Source of the DNA: Streptomyces sp. NBC_01241
Lineage (GTDB): Bacteria > Actinomycetota > Actinomycetes > Streptomycetales > Streptomycetaceae
Length of the DNA stretch: 64,000 nucleotides
Assembly (NCBI RefSeq): GCF_041435435.1
Contig: NZ_CP108494.1
Location: forward strand, 8,590,501 to 8,654,500
Direction of reading: 5' to 3'
Made by a program: the position numbers and the translations under genes. The notes beneath the pieces were generated by a model. The model was not told where the DNA came from. It did not search any database and saw only the letters and a program-made list of their open reading frames with translations. Below, piece by piece: positions 18,281 through 27,049 of the stretch (positions are counted from its first letter, which is position 1; every line of letters begins with the position of its first letter).

Positions 18281-18365
18281 GACACCACGGCACTTGACGT
18301 CACGGCCTGACGTCACGACGTGACATCACCGCGCCCGACATCACCGCGCCCGATATCACCGACCC
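18281..18365. repeat. Degenerate tandem repeats before the conservon
   Basis: GACACCACGG occurs twice in a row; then the palindrome TGACGTCA occurs at 18295-18302 and 18308-18315 (13-base period); then the 15-mer GACATCACCGCGCCC repeats exactly at 18322 and 18337, with a third degenerate copy at 18352. All share a GAC-x-x-CAC core. They lie between the MHYT stop and the cvnA start, so they occupy the cvnA promoter/leader. Confidence 0.65.
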
Positions 18366-18445
18366 TTGGCGCCTGTGCACCCGGCCACCGGCACCGGCCC
18401 CGGCGCCCGCGACACACCCAGCTCCACACCCGGAACGAGGAGGCC

Positions 18446-21055
18446 ATGCGCCCACCCCGCACGACCCCGGAAACCGGTGCGACGGCCACCCCCCGGCCCA
18501 CCGCCCCGCCGACGCGTGGACGCCGCGCACACGCGGGGCCGCCTGCCGATGAGAGCGCCGAGGACGCACGGCTGCTGTTGACACACGACCCATCCGCGCC
18601 ACGCCGGCGGTGGATGCTGCGTCCCAGGACCGTACGCGCAAAGATCATCTCGCTGCTGATGGTGCCGGTCGTCTCGCTGCTTGCCCTGTGGGGTTTCGCC
18701 ACGGTCACCACCGCCCAGGATGTGGCACGCCTGCGCCAGCTGCAGCGGGTCGACGGCGAGGTCCGGGCCCCGATATCCACCGCCGTCGCGGCACTCCAGA
18801 GCGAGCGCCGGGCGGCCGTGCTGCAGAGCGCTGCCCCCAGCAGCGCCCAGGCCGCCGCACTGGAGCGGCAGGTGAGGCGCACCGACACCGCACTCGCCGC
18901 ACTGCGTCTGGACAGCGACCACACCATCGCCGACACCGGCAACCTCCCGTCCGCCGTCGCCGACCGGCTCGACCGGTTCCTCGCACTCACCCACCGACTG
19001 CGCACCGACAGGAGCAGGGCGGGCGACGAGCGCACCGTCTACGAGCAGTACACCGAGGCCGTCTCCGCAGCCTTCGGCGTCTCCGGCGCCCTCACCGGAA
19101 TCCAGGACGACGCACTCGGCTCCGACGCCCGCGTCCTGCTCGAACTCGCCCGCGCCGACGAGATGCTGGCCCGCGAGGACACCCTGCTCGCCACGGCCGC
19201 CCGCACCGGAGCGCTCAAGGGCGGCCAACTGCGTCTGTTCACCGGAGCGGTGGCCACCCGGAGGATCCTCGCCGAGACCGCGGGTGCGGATCTCCCCGCC
19301 ACCGAGGGCGCCACCTGGCAGAAGCTCACCACCGGGGACGCGTACCGGCAGCTCCAGGCCGCCGAGGACAAAGTGCTCGCCGCACCTGCCGGACGCAGGG
19401 CGGCACAGGCGGTGCCCGTGACCGACTGGGAACGAGCGGCGGCTCGCGTGCGGAGCGAGTTGCGCACCATCGACACCACCGCCGGGCAACGCGCCGCCGA
19501 CCGGGCGAACCCGCTGGCCCGCGGACTGCTCAGCCCGTCCGGAGCCGCAGTTCTCTTCGGCTGCGCCGCCGTTGCCGCGTCCCTGGTGATCTCCGTACGC
19601 ATCGGCCGCGCGCTCGTAGTCGAACTGGTCGTCCTCCGCAACAGCGCCCTGGAGATCGCCCGACGCAAACTGCCCCGCGCCATGCGACGGCTACGGGCGG
19701 GCGAGGAACTCGACATCGCGGCCGAGGCGCCGCAGGGCCCGGCCAGCCACGACGAGATCGGCCAGGTCGGCGAGGCTCTCGGCACTGTGCACCGGGCAGC
19801 CCTCATTGCCGCCGTCGAACGGGCCGAACTCGCCGATGGCATCTCCGGAGTCTTCGTCAACCTCGCGCGCCGCAGCCAAGTACTGGTCCATCGTCAGCTC
19901 AACCTCCTCGACAGCATGGAGCGCCGGGCCGACGATCCGGACGAGCTGAGCGATCTCTTCCGGCTCGACCACCTCACCACTCGGATGCGACGGCACGCCG
20001 AGAGCCTCATCATCCTGTCCGGAGCGGCGCCGGGACGGGCCTGGCGGATGCCCGTACCGCTGACGAACGTTGTACGCGCCGCCGTCTCCGAGATCGAGGA
20101 CTACGCCCGGGTGGAGGTACGGCAACTGCCCGACGCCGCCGTGAAGGGCACCGCCGTCGCCGACCTCACCCACCTGCTCGCCGAACTCATCGAGAACGCC
20201 GCACAGTTCTCACCGCCCCACACCAAAGTGCGCGTCAGCGGCGAACCCGTGGGCAACGGCTACGCCCTGGAGATCGAGGACCGCGGCCTGGGCATGGGCA
20301 ATGAACTCCTCGGCGAGGCGAACCGGCGCATCGAGCAGGCGGAGGCGCTCGACCTCTTCGACAGCGACCGGCTCGGCCTCTTCGTCGTCGGCCGGCTCGC
20401 CGTACGGCACCACATCAAGGTCCGGCTGAGCACCTCCGCGTACGGCGGAACGACCGCCGTGGTTCTGCTCCCCACGTCACTGCTGCAGAGCGCACTCCAG
20501 GCGGCCGAGGAGCCGGCCGCGCCGGGGAACGCCTCGGTCGAGCGCCGGGACGACCGGGACCGCCCGCCCTTTGGACCCGGACCCGGACCCGGACCCGGAC
20601 CCGGGCCTCGCGCGGTGCGACCGTGGACCACCGCCTTTCCCACGCCGGTACCCGTACCCGCCCTCGAATCCCGTACGGAGCCGGCTGCCTCGGTGACCTC
20701 GCTGCGCGGGCGTCCGGGCAGCACGGCCGAGCACGGGTCCGGGGCCCGGACGGACGCCCAGTCCGACGACGGCACTCTGCCGCGTCGGGTGCGCCAGGCC
20801 AACCTCGTCCCACAACTCCGCGAGGAGCCCCGCCCCGATGAACCGGCACGCGGCGCCCCGGACGACAACGGTGGCTCCCCGCAGCGCACCCCTGAGCAGG
20901 CCCGGCAGCGCATGACCGCCTACCGCAACGGCTGGGTGCGCGGCGGCGGCACCGTCCCCGGCACCTCCGATCCCCGCCCAGGCACCACCACCCCCGGCAT
21001 TACCACCCCCGGCACCAGCGACCCCCGTCCACGCAGCGAAGGAGACCACGCATGA
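18446..21055 (+). CDS. cvnA: Conservon sensor kinase-like protein CvnA (nitrate/nitrite-sensing domain)
   Basis: 869 residues from the ATG at 18446, chosen for the GAGGAGG directly before it. Order: basic/Pro-rich N-terminus; membrane helix about 66-86 (IISLLMVPVVSLLALWGFAT); extracytoplasmic NIT domain to about 355; second helix about 361-388; HAMP-like linker; then the CvnA module FVNLARRSQVLVHRQLNLLDSME and FRLDHLTTRMRRHAESLIILSG; HATPase with ELIENAAQFSPPH near 575; and a Pro/Gly-rich tail. In conservons it signals through CvnB-C-D. The stop overlaps cvnB (ATGA at 21052-21055). Confidence 0.9.
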   Translation: MRPPRTTPETGATATPRPTAPPTRGRRAHAGPPADESAEDARLLLTHDPSAPRRRWMLRPRTVRAKIISLLMVPVVSLLALWGFATVTTAQDVARLRQLQRVDGEVRAPISTAVAALQSERRAAVLQSAAPSSAQAAALERQVRRTDTALAALRLDSDHTIADTGNLPSAVADRLDRFLALTHRLRTDRSRAGDERTVYEQYTEAVSAAFGVSGALTGIQDDALGSDARVLLELARADEMLAREDTLLATAARTGALKGGQLRLFTGAVATRRILAETAGADLPATEGATWQKLTTGDAYRQLQAAEDKVLAAPAGRRAAQAVPVTDWERAAARVRSELRTIDTTAGQRAADRANPLARGLLSPSGAAVLFGCAAVAASLVISVRIGRALVVELVVLRNSALEIARRKLPRAMRRLRAGEELDIAAEAPQGPASHDEIGQVGEALGTVHRAALIAAVERAELADGISGVFVNLARRSQVLVHRQLNLLDSMERRADDPDELSDLFRLDHLTTRMRRHAESLIILSGAAPGRAWRMPVPLTNVVRAAVSEIEDYARVEVRQLPDAAVKGTAVADLTHLLAELIENAAQFSPPHTKVRVSGEPVGNGYALEIEDRGLGMGNELLGEANRRIEQAEALDLFDSDRLGLFVVGRLAVRHHIKVRLSTSAYGGTTAVVLLPTSLLQSALQAAEEPAAPGNASVERRDDRDRPPFGPGPGPGPGPGPRAVRPWTTAFPTPVPVPALESRTEPAASVTSLRGRPGSTAEHGSGARTDAQSDDGTLPRRVRQANLVPQLREEPRPDEPARGAPDDNGGSPQRTPEQARQRMTAYRNGWVRGGGTVPGTSDPRPGTTTPGITTPGTSDPRPRSEGDHA
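20573..20602 (+). repeat. Hexanucleotide tandem repeat GGACCC x5 inside cvnA
   Basis: Five perfect copies of GGACCC encode alternating Pro-Gly in the cytoplasmic tail of CvnA. Copy-number change would alter tail length without a frameshift. Confidence 0.8.
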
Positions 21056-21489
21056 TCGCGAACGAGAGGACCGGGGGACGTCACACCTCGGGTGAACTCG
21101 ACTGGCTGCTGGACGATCTGGTGGCACGGGTCGGCGAGGTCCGCCACGCCATCGTGCTCTCCGGTGACGGCCTCGCGATGGGCGCCTCCAGCGCCCTCAG
21201 CCGCGAGGACGCCGAGCATCTCGCCGCGGTGGCCTCCGGATTTCACAGCCTGGCCAAGGGCGCGGGGCGCCATTTCCGCGCCGGGAACGTACGCCAGACC
21301 ATGGTCGAGATGGACGAGGGCTTCCTGTTCGTCGCCGCGGCGGGCGACGGATCGTGTCTCGCGGTACTCAGCACGGCCTTCGCCGACATCGGACTGGTCG
21401 CCTACGAGATGGCCCGGCTCGTCAAACGCGTCGGAGAGCATCTGCGCACCCCGCCGCGGTTCGCCGCACCGTCGTCGACCGTCGGCTGA
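21052..21489 (+). CDS. cvnB: Conservon roadblock/LC7 protein CvnB
   Basis: 145 residues of the Roadblock/LC7 family: GELDWLLDDLVARVGEVRHAIVLSGDGLAMGASSALSREDAEHLAAVASGFHSLAKG, then QTMVEMDEGFLFVAAAGDGSCLAVLSTAFADIGLVAYEMARLVKRVGEHL. In conservons CvnB binds the GTPase CvnD as an adaptor or GAP-like partner. Its ATG overlaps the cvnA stop, so it is translated with the kinase. Compare its paralogue at 27820, about 60 percent alike by eye. Confidence 0.92.
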   Translation: MIANERTGGRHTSGELDWLLDDLVARVGEVRHAIVLSGDGLAMGASSALSREDAEHLAAVASGFHSLAKGAGRHFRAGNVRQTMVEMDEGFLFVAAAGDGSCLAVLSTAFADIGLVAYEMARLVKRVGEHLRTPPRFAAPSSTVG

Positions 21490-21505
21490 GCGGACGGAGA
21501 CGGCC

Positions 21506-21946
21506 GTGTCCATGACCGACGGGGGGCCTGGAGGCACCCCGCTGACCCCGGGCCCGCACGCACACACCGGCAGCCAGTGGTACGACGCCGAAGCCGGCCC
21601 GCTGGTCCGCCCGTACGCGGTGACGGGTGGCCGGACCGAACCCGGCCCCGCCGGCGCGCGGTTCGATCTGATCGCACTCGTCAACCTCGACGACAACGCG
21701 CCGGACAGCTCCGAGGAATCCCTGCTCGGCCCGGAACACCGGGCCATGCTCACGCTCTGCCGGTCGGAAACCCAGTCCGTCGCGGAACTCTCCGCCGACG
21801 CCGACCTTCCGGTCGGAGTCGTACGCGTGCTCCTCGGCGATCTCCTCGAAGCCGGCTATGTGCGGGTCAGCCGCCCCGTACCGCCCGCGCAGCTGCCGGA
21901 CGAACACATCCTCCGTGAGGTGATCAACGGTCTGCGGGCCCTGTAG
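21506..21946 (+). CDS. cvnC: Conservon DUF742 protein CvnC
   Basis: 146 residues from GTG at 21506 (GGAGA five bases upstream; the ATG at 21512 is an alternative). The C-terminal 90 residues have the DUF742 pattern: VRPYAVTGGRTEP, LIALV, LGPEHRAMLTLCRSETQSVAELSADADLPVGVVRVLLGDLLEAGYVRV, LREVINGLRAL, a winged-helix-like domain with a likely HTH. In the standard conservon, cvnD starts inside or right after cvnC. Here a terminator and convergent terD follow instead, so this conservon lacks its own CvnD. Confidence 0.9.
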   Translation: MSMTDGGPGGTPLTPGPHAHTGSQWYDAEAGPLVRPYAVTGGRTEPGPAGARFDLIALVNLDDNAPDSSEESLLGPEHRAMLTLCRSETQSVAELSADADLPVGVVRVLLGDLLEAGYVRVSRPVPPAQLPDEHILREVINGLRAL

Positions 21947-21996
21947 GGGCACGACGGCGATGCGACCGTTCCCACGGGCACACGGAACACACGGTT

Positions 21997-22031
21997 CGCT
22001 CTCCTCACCCCGGCGGAGGGAGGGGAGAGCG
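21997..22031. terminator. Stem-loop between convergent cvnC and terD
   Basis: CGCTCTCC (21997-22004) pairs with GGAGAGCG (22024-22031) around a GC-rich loop. It is placed between two convergent genes and could serve both. Confidence 0.55.
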
Positions 22032-22065
22032 GACCGCGTTTCAACGTCCGTACGCTTCCTCCGGG

Positions 22066-22641
22066 TCAGACATTGACGCCGTAGTCGGACGCGATACCGG
22101 CCAGGCCCGAGGCGTAACCCTGGCCGACCGCACGGAACTTCCACTCCGCACCGTGCCGGTACAGCTCGCCGAAGACCATGGCGGTCTCGGTCGAGGCGTC
22201 CTCGCTGAGGTCGTAGCGAGCCAGCTCGACGCCGTTCGCCCGGTTCACCACGCGGATGAACGCGTTGCGGACCTGGCCGAAGCTCTGCCCACGGCTCTGT
22301 GCGTCATGGATGGAGACCGGAAAAACTACCTTGGCGACATCGGCCGGGACAGCCGCAAGATCGACGTTGATGGACTCGTCGTCGCCCTCGCCCTCACCGG
22401 TCAGGTTGTCACCGGTGTGCTGGACCGAGCCGTCCGGGCTCGTCAGGTTGTTGTAGAAGACGAAGTGCAGGTCGGAGAGGACCTTGCCGGCGTCCGAGCA
22501 CAGCAGGGCGCTCGCGTCCAGGTCGTGATCCGCACCCGTCGTCGTCCGTACGTCCCAGCCCAGGCCGACCGTCACTGCGGTCAGGCCGGGCGCTTCCTTC
22601 GACAAGGAGACGTTGCCACCCTTGGCCAGGGTCACACCCAT
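22066..22641 (-). CDS. terD: TerD-family stress/tellurium resistance protein
   Basis: 191 residues, full length for TerD/TerE. The start MGVTLAKGGNVSLSKEAPGLTAVTVGLGWDVR, the calcium-binding acidic segments (DHDLDASALL..., SPDGSVQHTGDNLTGEGEGDDESINVDLAAV), and GQSFGQVRNAFIRVVN...ELARYDLSEDASTETAMVFGELYRHG are all typical. TerD proteins bind Ca2+ and are linked to tellurite, oxidative and phage stress. No other ter genes are seen next to it, so it is an orphan copy. Confidence 0.95.
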   Translation of the reverse strand: MGVTLAKGGNVSLSKEAPGLTAVTVGLGWDVRTTTGADHDLDASALLCSDAGKVLSDLHFVFYNNLTSPDGSVQHTGDNLTGEGEGDDESINVDLAAVPADVAKVVFPVSIHDAQSRGQSFGQVRNAFIRVVNRANGVELARYDLSEDASTETAMVFGELYRHGAEWKFRAVGQGYASGLAGIASDYGVNV

Positions 22642-22994
22642 GAACTTCCTCCATTGATCCAGTGGTCCAGCGATTCGATGATGCGGTGATCAGCGCTTCT
22701 TCGGCCGTCACCCGGGTCAACGACGGTGCCGCGCCCATGGTTCCCTTGCTTGCGCAATCCCTGAAGTAAGAAGCTGCGAGGAGTGTTCCCCTTCGGCGAG
22801 GCGGGGTCTCATGTGTGCGGGTCGGTCCCAGGACCCGCATCGGTTTCTTTCATGGCCTTCGTCCCACTCTTCACGATCGGCATGGATGTGCCCAGGGCAC
22901 GGGCCGTGGTCGGCAACCTGTTCGAACCGAACACCATGATTGCTTGTCTGCAGACCGCCCGTACGACCGGCCGCCAGAAGCGGCACCGCGACGC
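22642..22994. other. Intergenic region upstream of terD
   Basis: 353 bases without a convincing gene. It holds the terD promoter side and, on the plus strand, a hairpin GCGGGTC (22817-22823) / GACCCGC (22832-22838) followed by a T-rich run (cggtttcttt), which looks like a terminator for plus-strand transcription although no plus-strand gene precedes it. A plus-strand open frame of 84 codons exists here but has no family resemblance. Confidence 0.5.
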
Positions 22995-23543
22995 TCAGAG
23001 CGGTGCCCGGACCATCCGAAGCCGGAGCGTGGGGTGACGGGGAGCCGCGAAGCCGTACGACGCGTACAGCGCGGCGCCGTCCGCCGTGGCGTTCAGATCG
23101 ACCACCGTGACGCGGGCCTCGTCACGGAACCAGGTGAGCAGGGCGTCGAGGCAGACACGGGCATGCCCGCGGCGGCGCCGGCGGGGATCGGTGCTGACGT
23201 TGGAGACACGCCCGTGCAGTCCGCTCGGATTCGCCGGGCTGGGGGCATGCGCATCACACGTCCCGACCGCACTGGCGACGGTGCCGAACTCGGGATCGTC
23301 GACCAGGAACGCGGCGAACGTGGCGGGATGACGCAGCCGCTCGGTGAACCACTGGGCCGAGGCCGCCCGCCACGGGGCGTCCGCACCGCCCGTCTCCATC
23401 CCCATGTCGGCCAGCATCAGCCCCCGCAACCGCACGAGCGCGGGCACATCGTCGAGCGTGGCACGGCGGGCACGCACCACGTGCCCGCCGTCGATGCCCG
23501 GACCGCAGCCGGAGGCCGGGTGGCCGAGGCACGAGGGGGTCAT
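22995..23543 (-). CDS. GNAT-family N-acetyltransferase
   Basis: 182 residues from an ATG that overlaps the P-type ATPase stop as ATGA (23540-23543); GGAGGT lies 6 bases upstream. GNAT features: VVRARRATLDDVPALVRLRGLMLADMG at the N-terminus, the acetyl-CoA binding strand-loop RVSNVSTDPRRRRRGHARVCLDALLTWF, and the C-terminal VVDLNATADGAALYASYGFAAPRHPTLRL. It is translationally coupled to a magnesium-type P-ATPase, an unusual pairing. Substrate unknown. Confidence 0.87.
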   Translation of the reverse strand: MTPSCLGHPASGCGPGIDGGHVVRARRATLDDVPALVRLRGLMLADMGMETGGADAPWRAASAQWFTERLRHPATFAAFLVDDPEFGTVASAVGTCDAHAPSPANPSGLHGRVSNVSTDPRRRRRGHARVCLDALLTWFRDEARVTVVDLNATADGAALYASYGFAAPRHPTLRLRMVRAPL

Positions 23544-26260
23544 GAGTACCTCCACTTCCGTTCGTAGCGGACACGGGCGGCCCACAGCCCGTATGCGTAC
23601 AGGGCCAGGACCGTTGCGAGCAACAGGTAGTAGAGCGGCGGCAGTGCGCTCATGCCGAGCAGCGGACCGAGCGGGGTGACCGGCAGCAGCAGCCCGACCA
23701 CGGCAAGACCCGACGCGGCCGCGCGCAGTGGACCACCGCTGCGATCCTCGGCCGTGCGACGGCCGGAACGCAGCAGCAGCATCACCAGAGCCTGGGTGAG
23801 GAGGTTCTCGGTGAACCATCCGGAGTGGAAGGCCTCCTGCCCGCCCTCTGTCGCCGAGCCGTGCAGTGCGAAGGCCAGCACGGCGAACGTCGCCAGGTCG
23901 GCGGTGGCGTTCAGCAGACCGAAACCCGTGATGAAGCGGAGGAAGTCGCGAGGGCGCAACACCGTGGGCCGCCGCAGCACCGAGGGTGCGGGCCGGTCGA
24001 AAGCGAAGGCGAGCTGTGCCACGTCGAAGCACAGGTTCTGCACCAGGACCTGCGCCGGAAGCATCGGCAGAAACGGCAGCATCAGCCCCGCGGCGAGCAT
24101 CGCGATGACGTTGCCGAGGTTCGACGAGAGCGTGATGCGCAGATACGTGGCGATGTTCCCGCTGCAGTGCCGGCCCGCCGTGATCGCGTGATCGATCGCC
24201 ACGAGATCCTTTTCCGCCAGCACCACATCGGCGGTCTCCCGCGCCACATCGACCGCGTTGCGCGGGCAGATGCCGACATCCGCCGCGTGCATCGCGGGCA
24301 GATCGTTGACGCCGTCGCCGAGGAATCCGGTGGTGTGCCCGAAGCCGCGCAGCGCGGAGACGATCCGGGCCTTGTGCTCGGGCGTGCAGCGGGCGAAGAC
24401 CGTGGCCCGGTCGGCGGCCTGCGCGAGTAGCCCGTCCGACAGTGCGTCGATCCGTTCCGCGGAGAGGACCTCGCCCGGGTCGAGGCCCAGATCCCGGCAG
24501 GCGCGGGCGACGGTCCCTGGATCGTCACCGCTGAGGACCTTCACGGCAATGCCCCGGTGCCCCAGCACGGCCAGCGCTTCCGCCGCGCTCGGGGTGAGCG
24601 CGTCCCGCAGAGTGACGAAGCCGAGAAAGGCCAGCCCCCGTTCGTCGGCCGTCGTGTACGGACCGAGTCGGGCGGGCCGTTCGGTACGGGCTACCGCGAG
24701 CAGCCGCAGACCGTTCCCCGCCTCACGCGCGGCCAGGGCCTTCAGCCGGTCCCGTTCGGCATCGTCGAGGGCGCACCGGTCGAGCACCGCTTCCACCGCC
24801 CCCTTCGTCACGAGGGTGTGCGTACCGAGCCTGCCGGGGCTGCGGACGACCGCGGTGGCGAGGCGCCGCACGGGATCGAACGGCAGCGCGGCCACTCCGT
24901 CGTACGCGGACAGTGCCTCCTCCTGGTCTTCGGCCGCGTCCAGAACCGCCTCGTCGAGTGCGTCGGGGGCGGGCAGATCGGCGAGCTGCAGTGTCCACAA
25001 GGCGTTGACCCCGGCCCAGTGCAGCACCTCGGGATCGGACCGGTCCGCTCCGTTCAGTGACCGTTCGACGACCGGCCGGTCCTGGGTGAGCGTTCCGGTC
25101 TTGTCCAGACACAGCACGTCGATCGCCCCGAGATCGTGCAGTGCGGGCAGCCGCTTGACGATCACCCCACGGTTCCGGGCAAGCAGCGAAGCGCCTCTGG
25201 CCAGCGCCGTCGTGACGATCACCGGCAGCATTTCCGGGGTCAGCCCGACGGCCACCGCGACGGCGAACGGCAGCGTCTCCAGACCGCGGCCGCGCAGTGC
25301 CGCGTTGGCCATCAGCACCAGCGGCGGGGTGAGCAGCATGAACCGGATCAGCGTCCAGGAGATCCCCTGCACCGAACGGTCGAAGGCGCTCGTGCCGCGG
25401 CGGCCGGCGGAACCGTCGTACGTGGCGGCGAACCGGGTGTCGGCACCCGTGGCCGTCACCACCGCCGTCCCGCTGCCGGAGGCCACGCTGCTGCCCTGGA
25501 AACACAGCTCCGGTCGCCCGAACGGCCCGGCCCCGCCGACGTGCCCGGCATCGGCCGTGAGGTACCGGTCCGGCGTGTCGACGGGTTGTTTGGAGACCGG
25601 CGCCGACTCACCGGTGAGGGCCGACTGATGTACGGTCAGGCCGCTCGCGCGCAGCAGCCGCACATCGGCGGGTACGAGATCCCCCGGGCCGAGCCTGATC
25701 ACATCGCCCGGCACCAGTTCCCCGACCGGCAGCTCACGTGGCTGTGGCGCGTCATCCGGGCCGGTCCGGCGCAGCACCGTCGCGGTGGTAGCCACCAGCT
25801 CCCGCAGGGCAGCCGTCGAACGGTCGGCCCGATGCTCCTCCGCGGAACGCAGCAGACAGCTGACGACCACGAGCACCAGAGTCACCGAGGCCGTGCCCCA
25901 CGAGGCCACCGCTGCCGAGACCAGACCGAGACAGAGGAGCACCGAGGTGAACGGATCCCGCAGGCTGCGAAGGAAACGGCGGGGCCAGGAGACCGGGCGC
26001 CAGGCCGGCAGGGTGTTCTCGCCGAACCGCGCCAGCCGTTCCTCCGCCTGCCCCTCCAGCAGCCCTCGTGGCCCGCTGTCCAGCGAGCGGAGCACCTGCA
26101 AGGAGGTCGGTGCGGCGCTCGGCGACGTGGGTGGCGCGACGTCGGCGGAGGCGCTCCGTGCGGCCGCCGCGCCCGCTATCGGCACGACGACGGCGGACGA
26201 GCGGTCGGGCGCGGTGCTGCCGGAACCTGCGGCGGCGCTGCTCTCAGGCACCGAGCCCAC
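23540..26260 (-). CDS. mgtA: Magnesium-translocating-type P-ATPase (P3B, MgtA-like)
   Basis: 906 residues. Hallmarks: actuator LTGESAP near 215; VGLTPEMLPVIVT around 338-350, diagnostic for MgtA-type pumps; phosphorylation loop with Asp386 in CLDKTGTLT; hinge GDGVNDLPAMHAADVGI; and late helices with NLCFDVAQLAFAFDRPA and FHSGWFTENLLTQALVMLLLRS, matching the MgtA pattern. It should drive Mg2+ or a similar divalent ion inward. The GTG at 26260 is not certain as the start; the Ala/Ser-rich first 50 residues could be shorter. The 5' end overlaps arsR by 17 bases and the 3' end overlaps the GNAT gene. Confidence 0.9.
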   Translation of the reverse strand: MGSVPESSAAAGSGSTAPDRSSAVVVPIAGAAAARSASADVAPPTSPSAAPTSLQVLRSLDSGPRGLLEGQAEERLARFGENTLPAWRPVSWPRRFLRSLRDPFTSVLLCLGLVSAAVASWGTASVTLVLVVVSCLLRSAEEHRADRSTAALRELVATTATVLRRTGPDDAPQPRELPVGELVPGDVIRLGPGDLVPADVRLLRASGLTVHQSALTGESAPVSKQPVDTPDRYLTADAGHVGGAGPFGRPELCFQGSSVASGSGTAVVTATGADTRFAATYDGSAGRRGTSAFDRSVQGISWTLIRFMLLTPPLVLMANAALRGRGLETLPFAVAVAVGLTPEMLPVIVTTALARGASLLARNRGVIVKRLPALHDLGAIDVLCLDKTGTLTQDRPVVERSLNGADRSDPEVLHWAGVNALWTLQLADLPAPDALDEAVLDAAEDQEEALSAYDGVAALPFDPVRRLATAVVRSPGRLGTHTLVTKGAVEAVLDRCALDDAERDRLKALAAREAGNGLRLLAVARTERPARLGPYTTADERGLAFLGFVTLRDALTPSAAEALAVLGHRGIAVKVLSGDDPGTVARACRDLGLDPGEVLSAERIDALSDGLLAQAADRATVFARCTPEHKARIVSALRGFGHTTGFLGDGVNDLPAMHAADVGICPRNAVDVARETADVVLAEKDLVAIDHAITAGRHCSGNIATYLRITLSSNLGNVIAMLAAGLMLPFLPMLPAQVLVQNLCFDVAQLAFAFDRPAPSVLRRPTVLRPRDFLRFITGFGLLNATADLATFAVLAFALHGSATEGGQEAFHSGWFTENLLTQALVMLLLRSGRRTAEDRSGGPLRAAASGLAVVGLLLPVTPLGPLLGMSALPPLYYLLLATVLALYAYGLWAARVRYERKWRYS

Positions 26261-26609
26261 GGAGGCGTACGGGCTGCTCGGGCGTGTGTCCGGCGCGTTC
26301 GGTGAGCTGGCCGACCATCAGCCGTACCACCGTCACCACATCGGGGTCGTCGACCAGGTACACCTGTCGGCGGCCCTCGCGCCGTGACCGTACGAGACCG
26401 GCCAGTTTCAGCTTGGTCAAATGCTGGCTCACCGAGGGAAGGGTGCCGCCCACCCGGTCGGCGAGGCCGGTGACATCGCTCTCGCCCTGGGACAGGGCCC
26501 ACACGATGTGCAGCCGCGCAGGCGTCGCGAGCAGGCCGAAGGCGGCAGCCGCCGCCACCAGTACCTCCGTGGGCGGATCCTCGAAACCGCCGCCGGCAGC
26601 TGTCGACAC
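26244..26609 (-). CDS. ArsR-family transcriptional regulator
   Basis: 121 residues from GTG at 26609 (VSTAAGGGFEDPP), with GGAGAG upstream; a longer open frame to 26789 is Arg/Pro-rich and unlikely. The winged helix is clear: FGLLATPARLHIVWALSQGESDVTGLADRVGGTLPSVSQHLTKLKLAGLVRSRREGRRQVYLVDD. It has no cysteine. The usual helix-5 metal site (Asp-x-His ... His) is represented only by DDPDVV and a distant GH, so metal sensing, if present, is through a changed site. It heads the operon with the P-ATPase and GNAT genes. Confidence 0.88.
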   Translation of the reverse strand: MSTAAGGGFEDPPTEVLVAAAAAFGLLATPARLHIVWALSQGESDVTGLADRVGGTLPSVSQHLTKLKLAGLVRSRREGRRQVYLVDDPDVVTVVRLMVGQLTERAGHTPEQPVRLRGLGA

Positions 26610-27049
26610 TCTTGCTCTCCCTGTCCGCGGGGGCTGCTTCCCGCACCCGAGGTCCCCAGTGTAGGCGCCGGGCGATCGGGGGCCGCGGGCCCGTACTCCC
26701 GGCGCGCGCGACCCATGTGTGCGGGCCCGTGCACTCATGAAGGGGAACGCGGGAACCACAGGCGCGCTCGGACAGACGGACAGACGCATCGGTGGCTGGA
26801 TTCAGCCGGTTGCGGACTCATCCGATCAGGGAGTGAGTGGGAAACGGTCACCTCGCTAAAAAAGCGATCCCATTCCCCAGGAGCAGGTGCTCGTTTGCCA
26901 TGCTGTCGCCGTAGTCGCCGTCGACGTCGTTATGTCGACGTGTTCATGTCTACGTATTCATGCTGACGGTCCACGGAATCCGAGCCTTTCAAGACAGCTC
27001 TGACCTGAGCATTCGGTGTCTTGGGGCTCACTGGTGAGAGAAGTGATCG
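26610..27049. other. Divergent promoter region between arsR and cvnD
   Basis: 440 bases without a gene. It must hold the promoter of the arsR-mgtA-GNAT operon and of cvnD. The part from about 26820 to 27049 is less GC-rich than its surroundings, with a short stem TCGCT-aaaaa-AGCGA near 26854-26868 and the tandem repeat listed separately. No RNA gene was recognised. Confidence 0.5.
26932..26959. repeat. Two 14-base tandem repeats upstream of cvnD
   Basis: ATGTCGACGTGTTC is followed directly by ATGTCTACGTATTC (12 of 14 identical), then a third partial ATG copy. It lies 90-118 bases before the cvnD start. It may be a regulator binding site. Confidence 0.45.

Noticed and set aside
20573..20602. 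Phase-variation switch in cvnA
   Set aside because: The repeat unit is six bases, so copy-number change cannot shift the frame; only tail length would vary.
22783..23037. Plus-strand 84-codon open frame near terD
   Set aside because: No ribosome site, mixed composition, overlaps the GNAT 3' end; kept only as an intergenic note.
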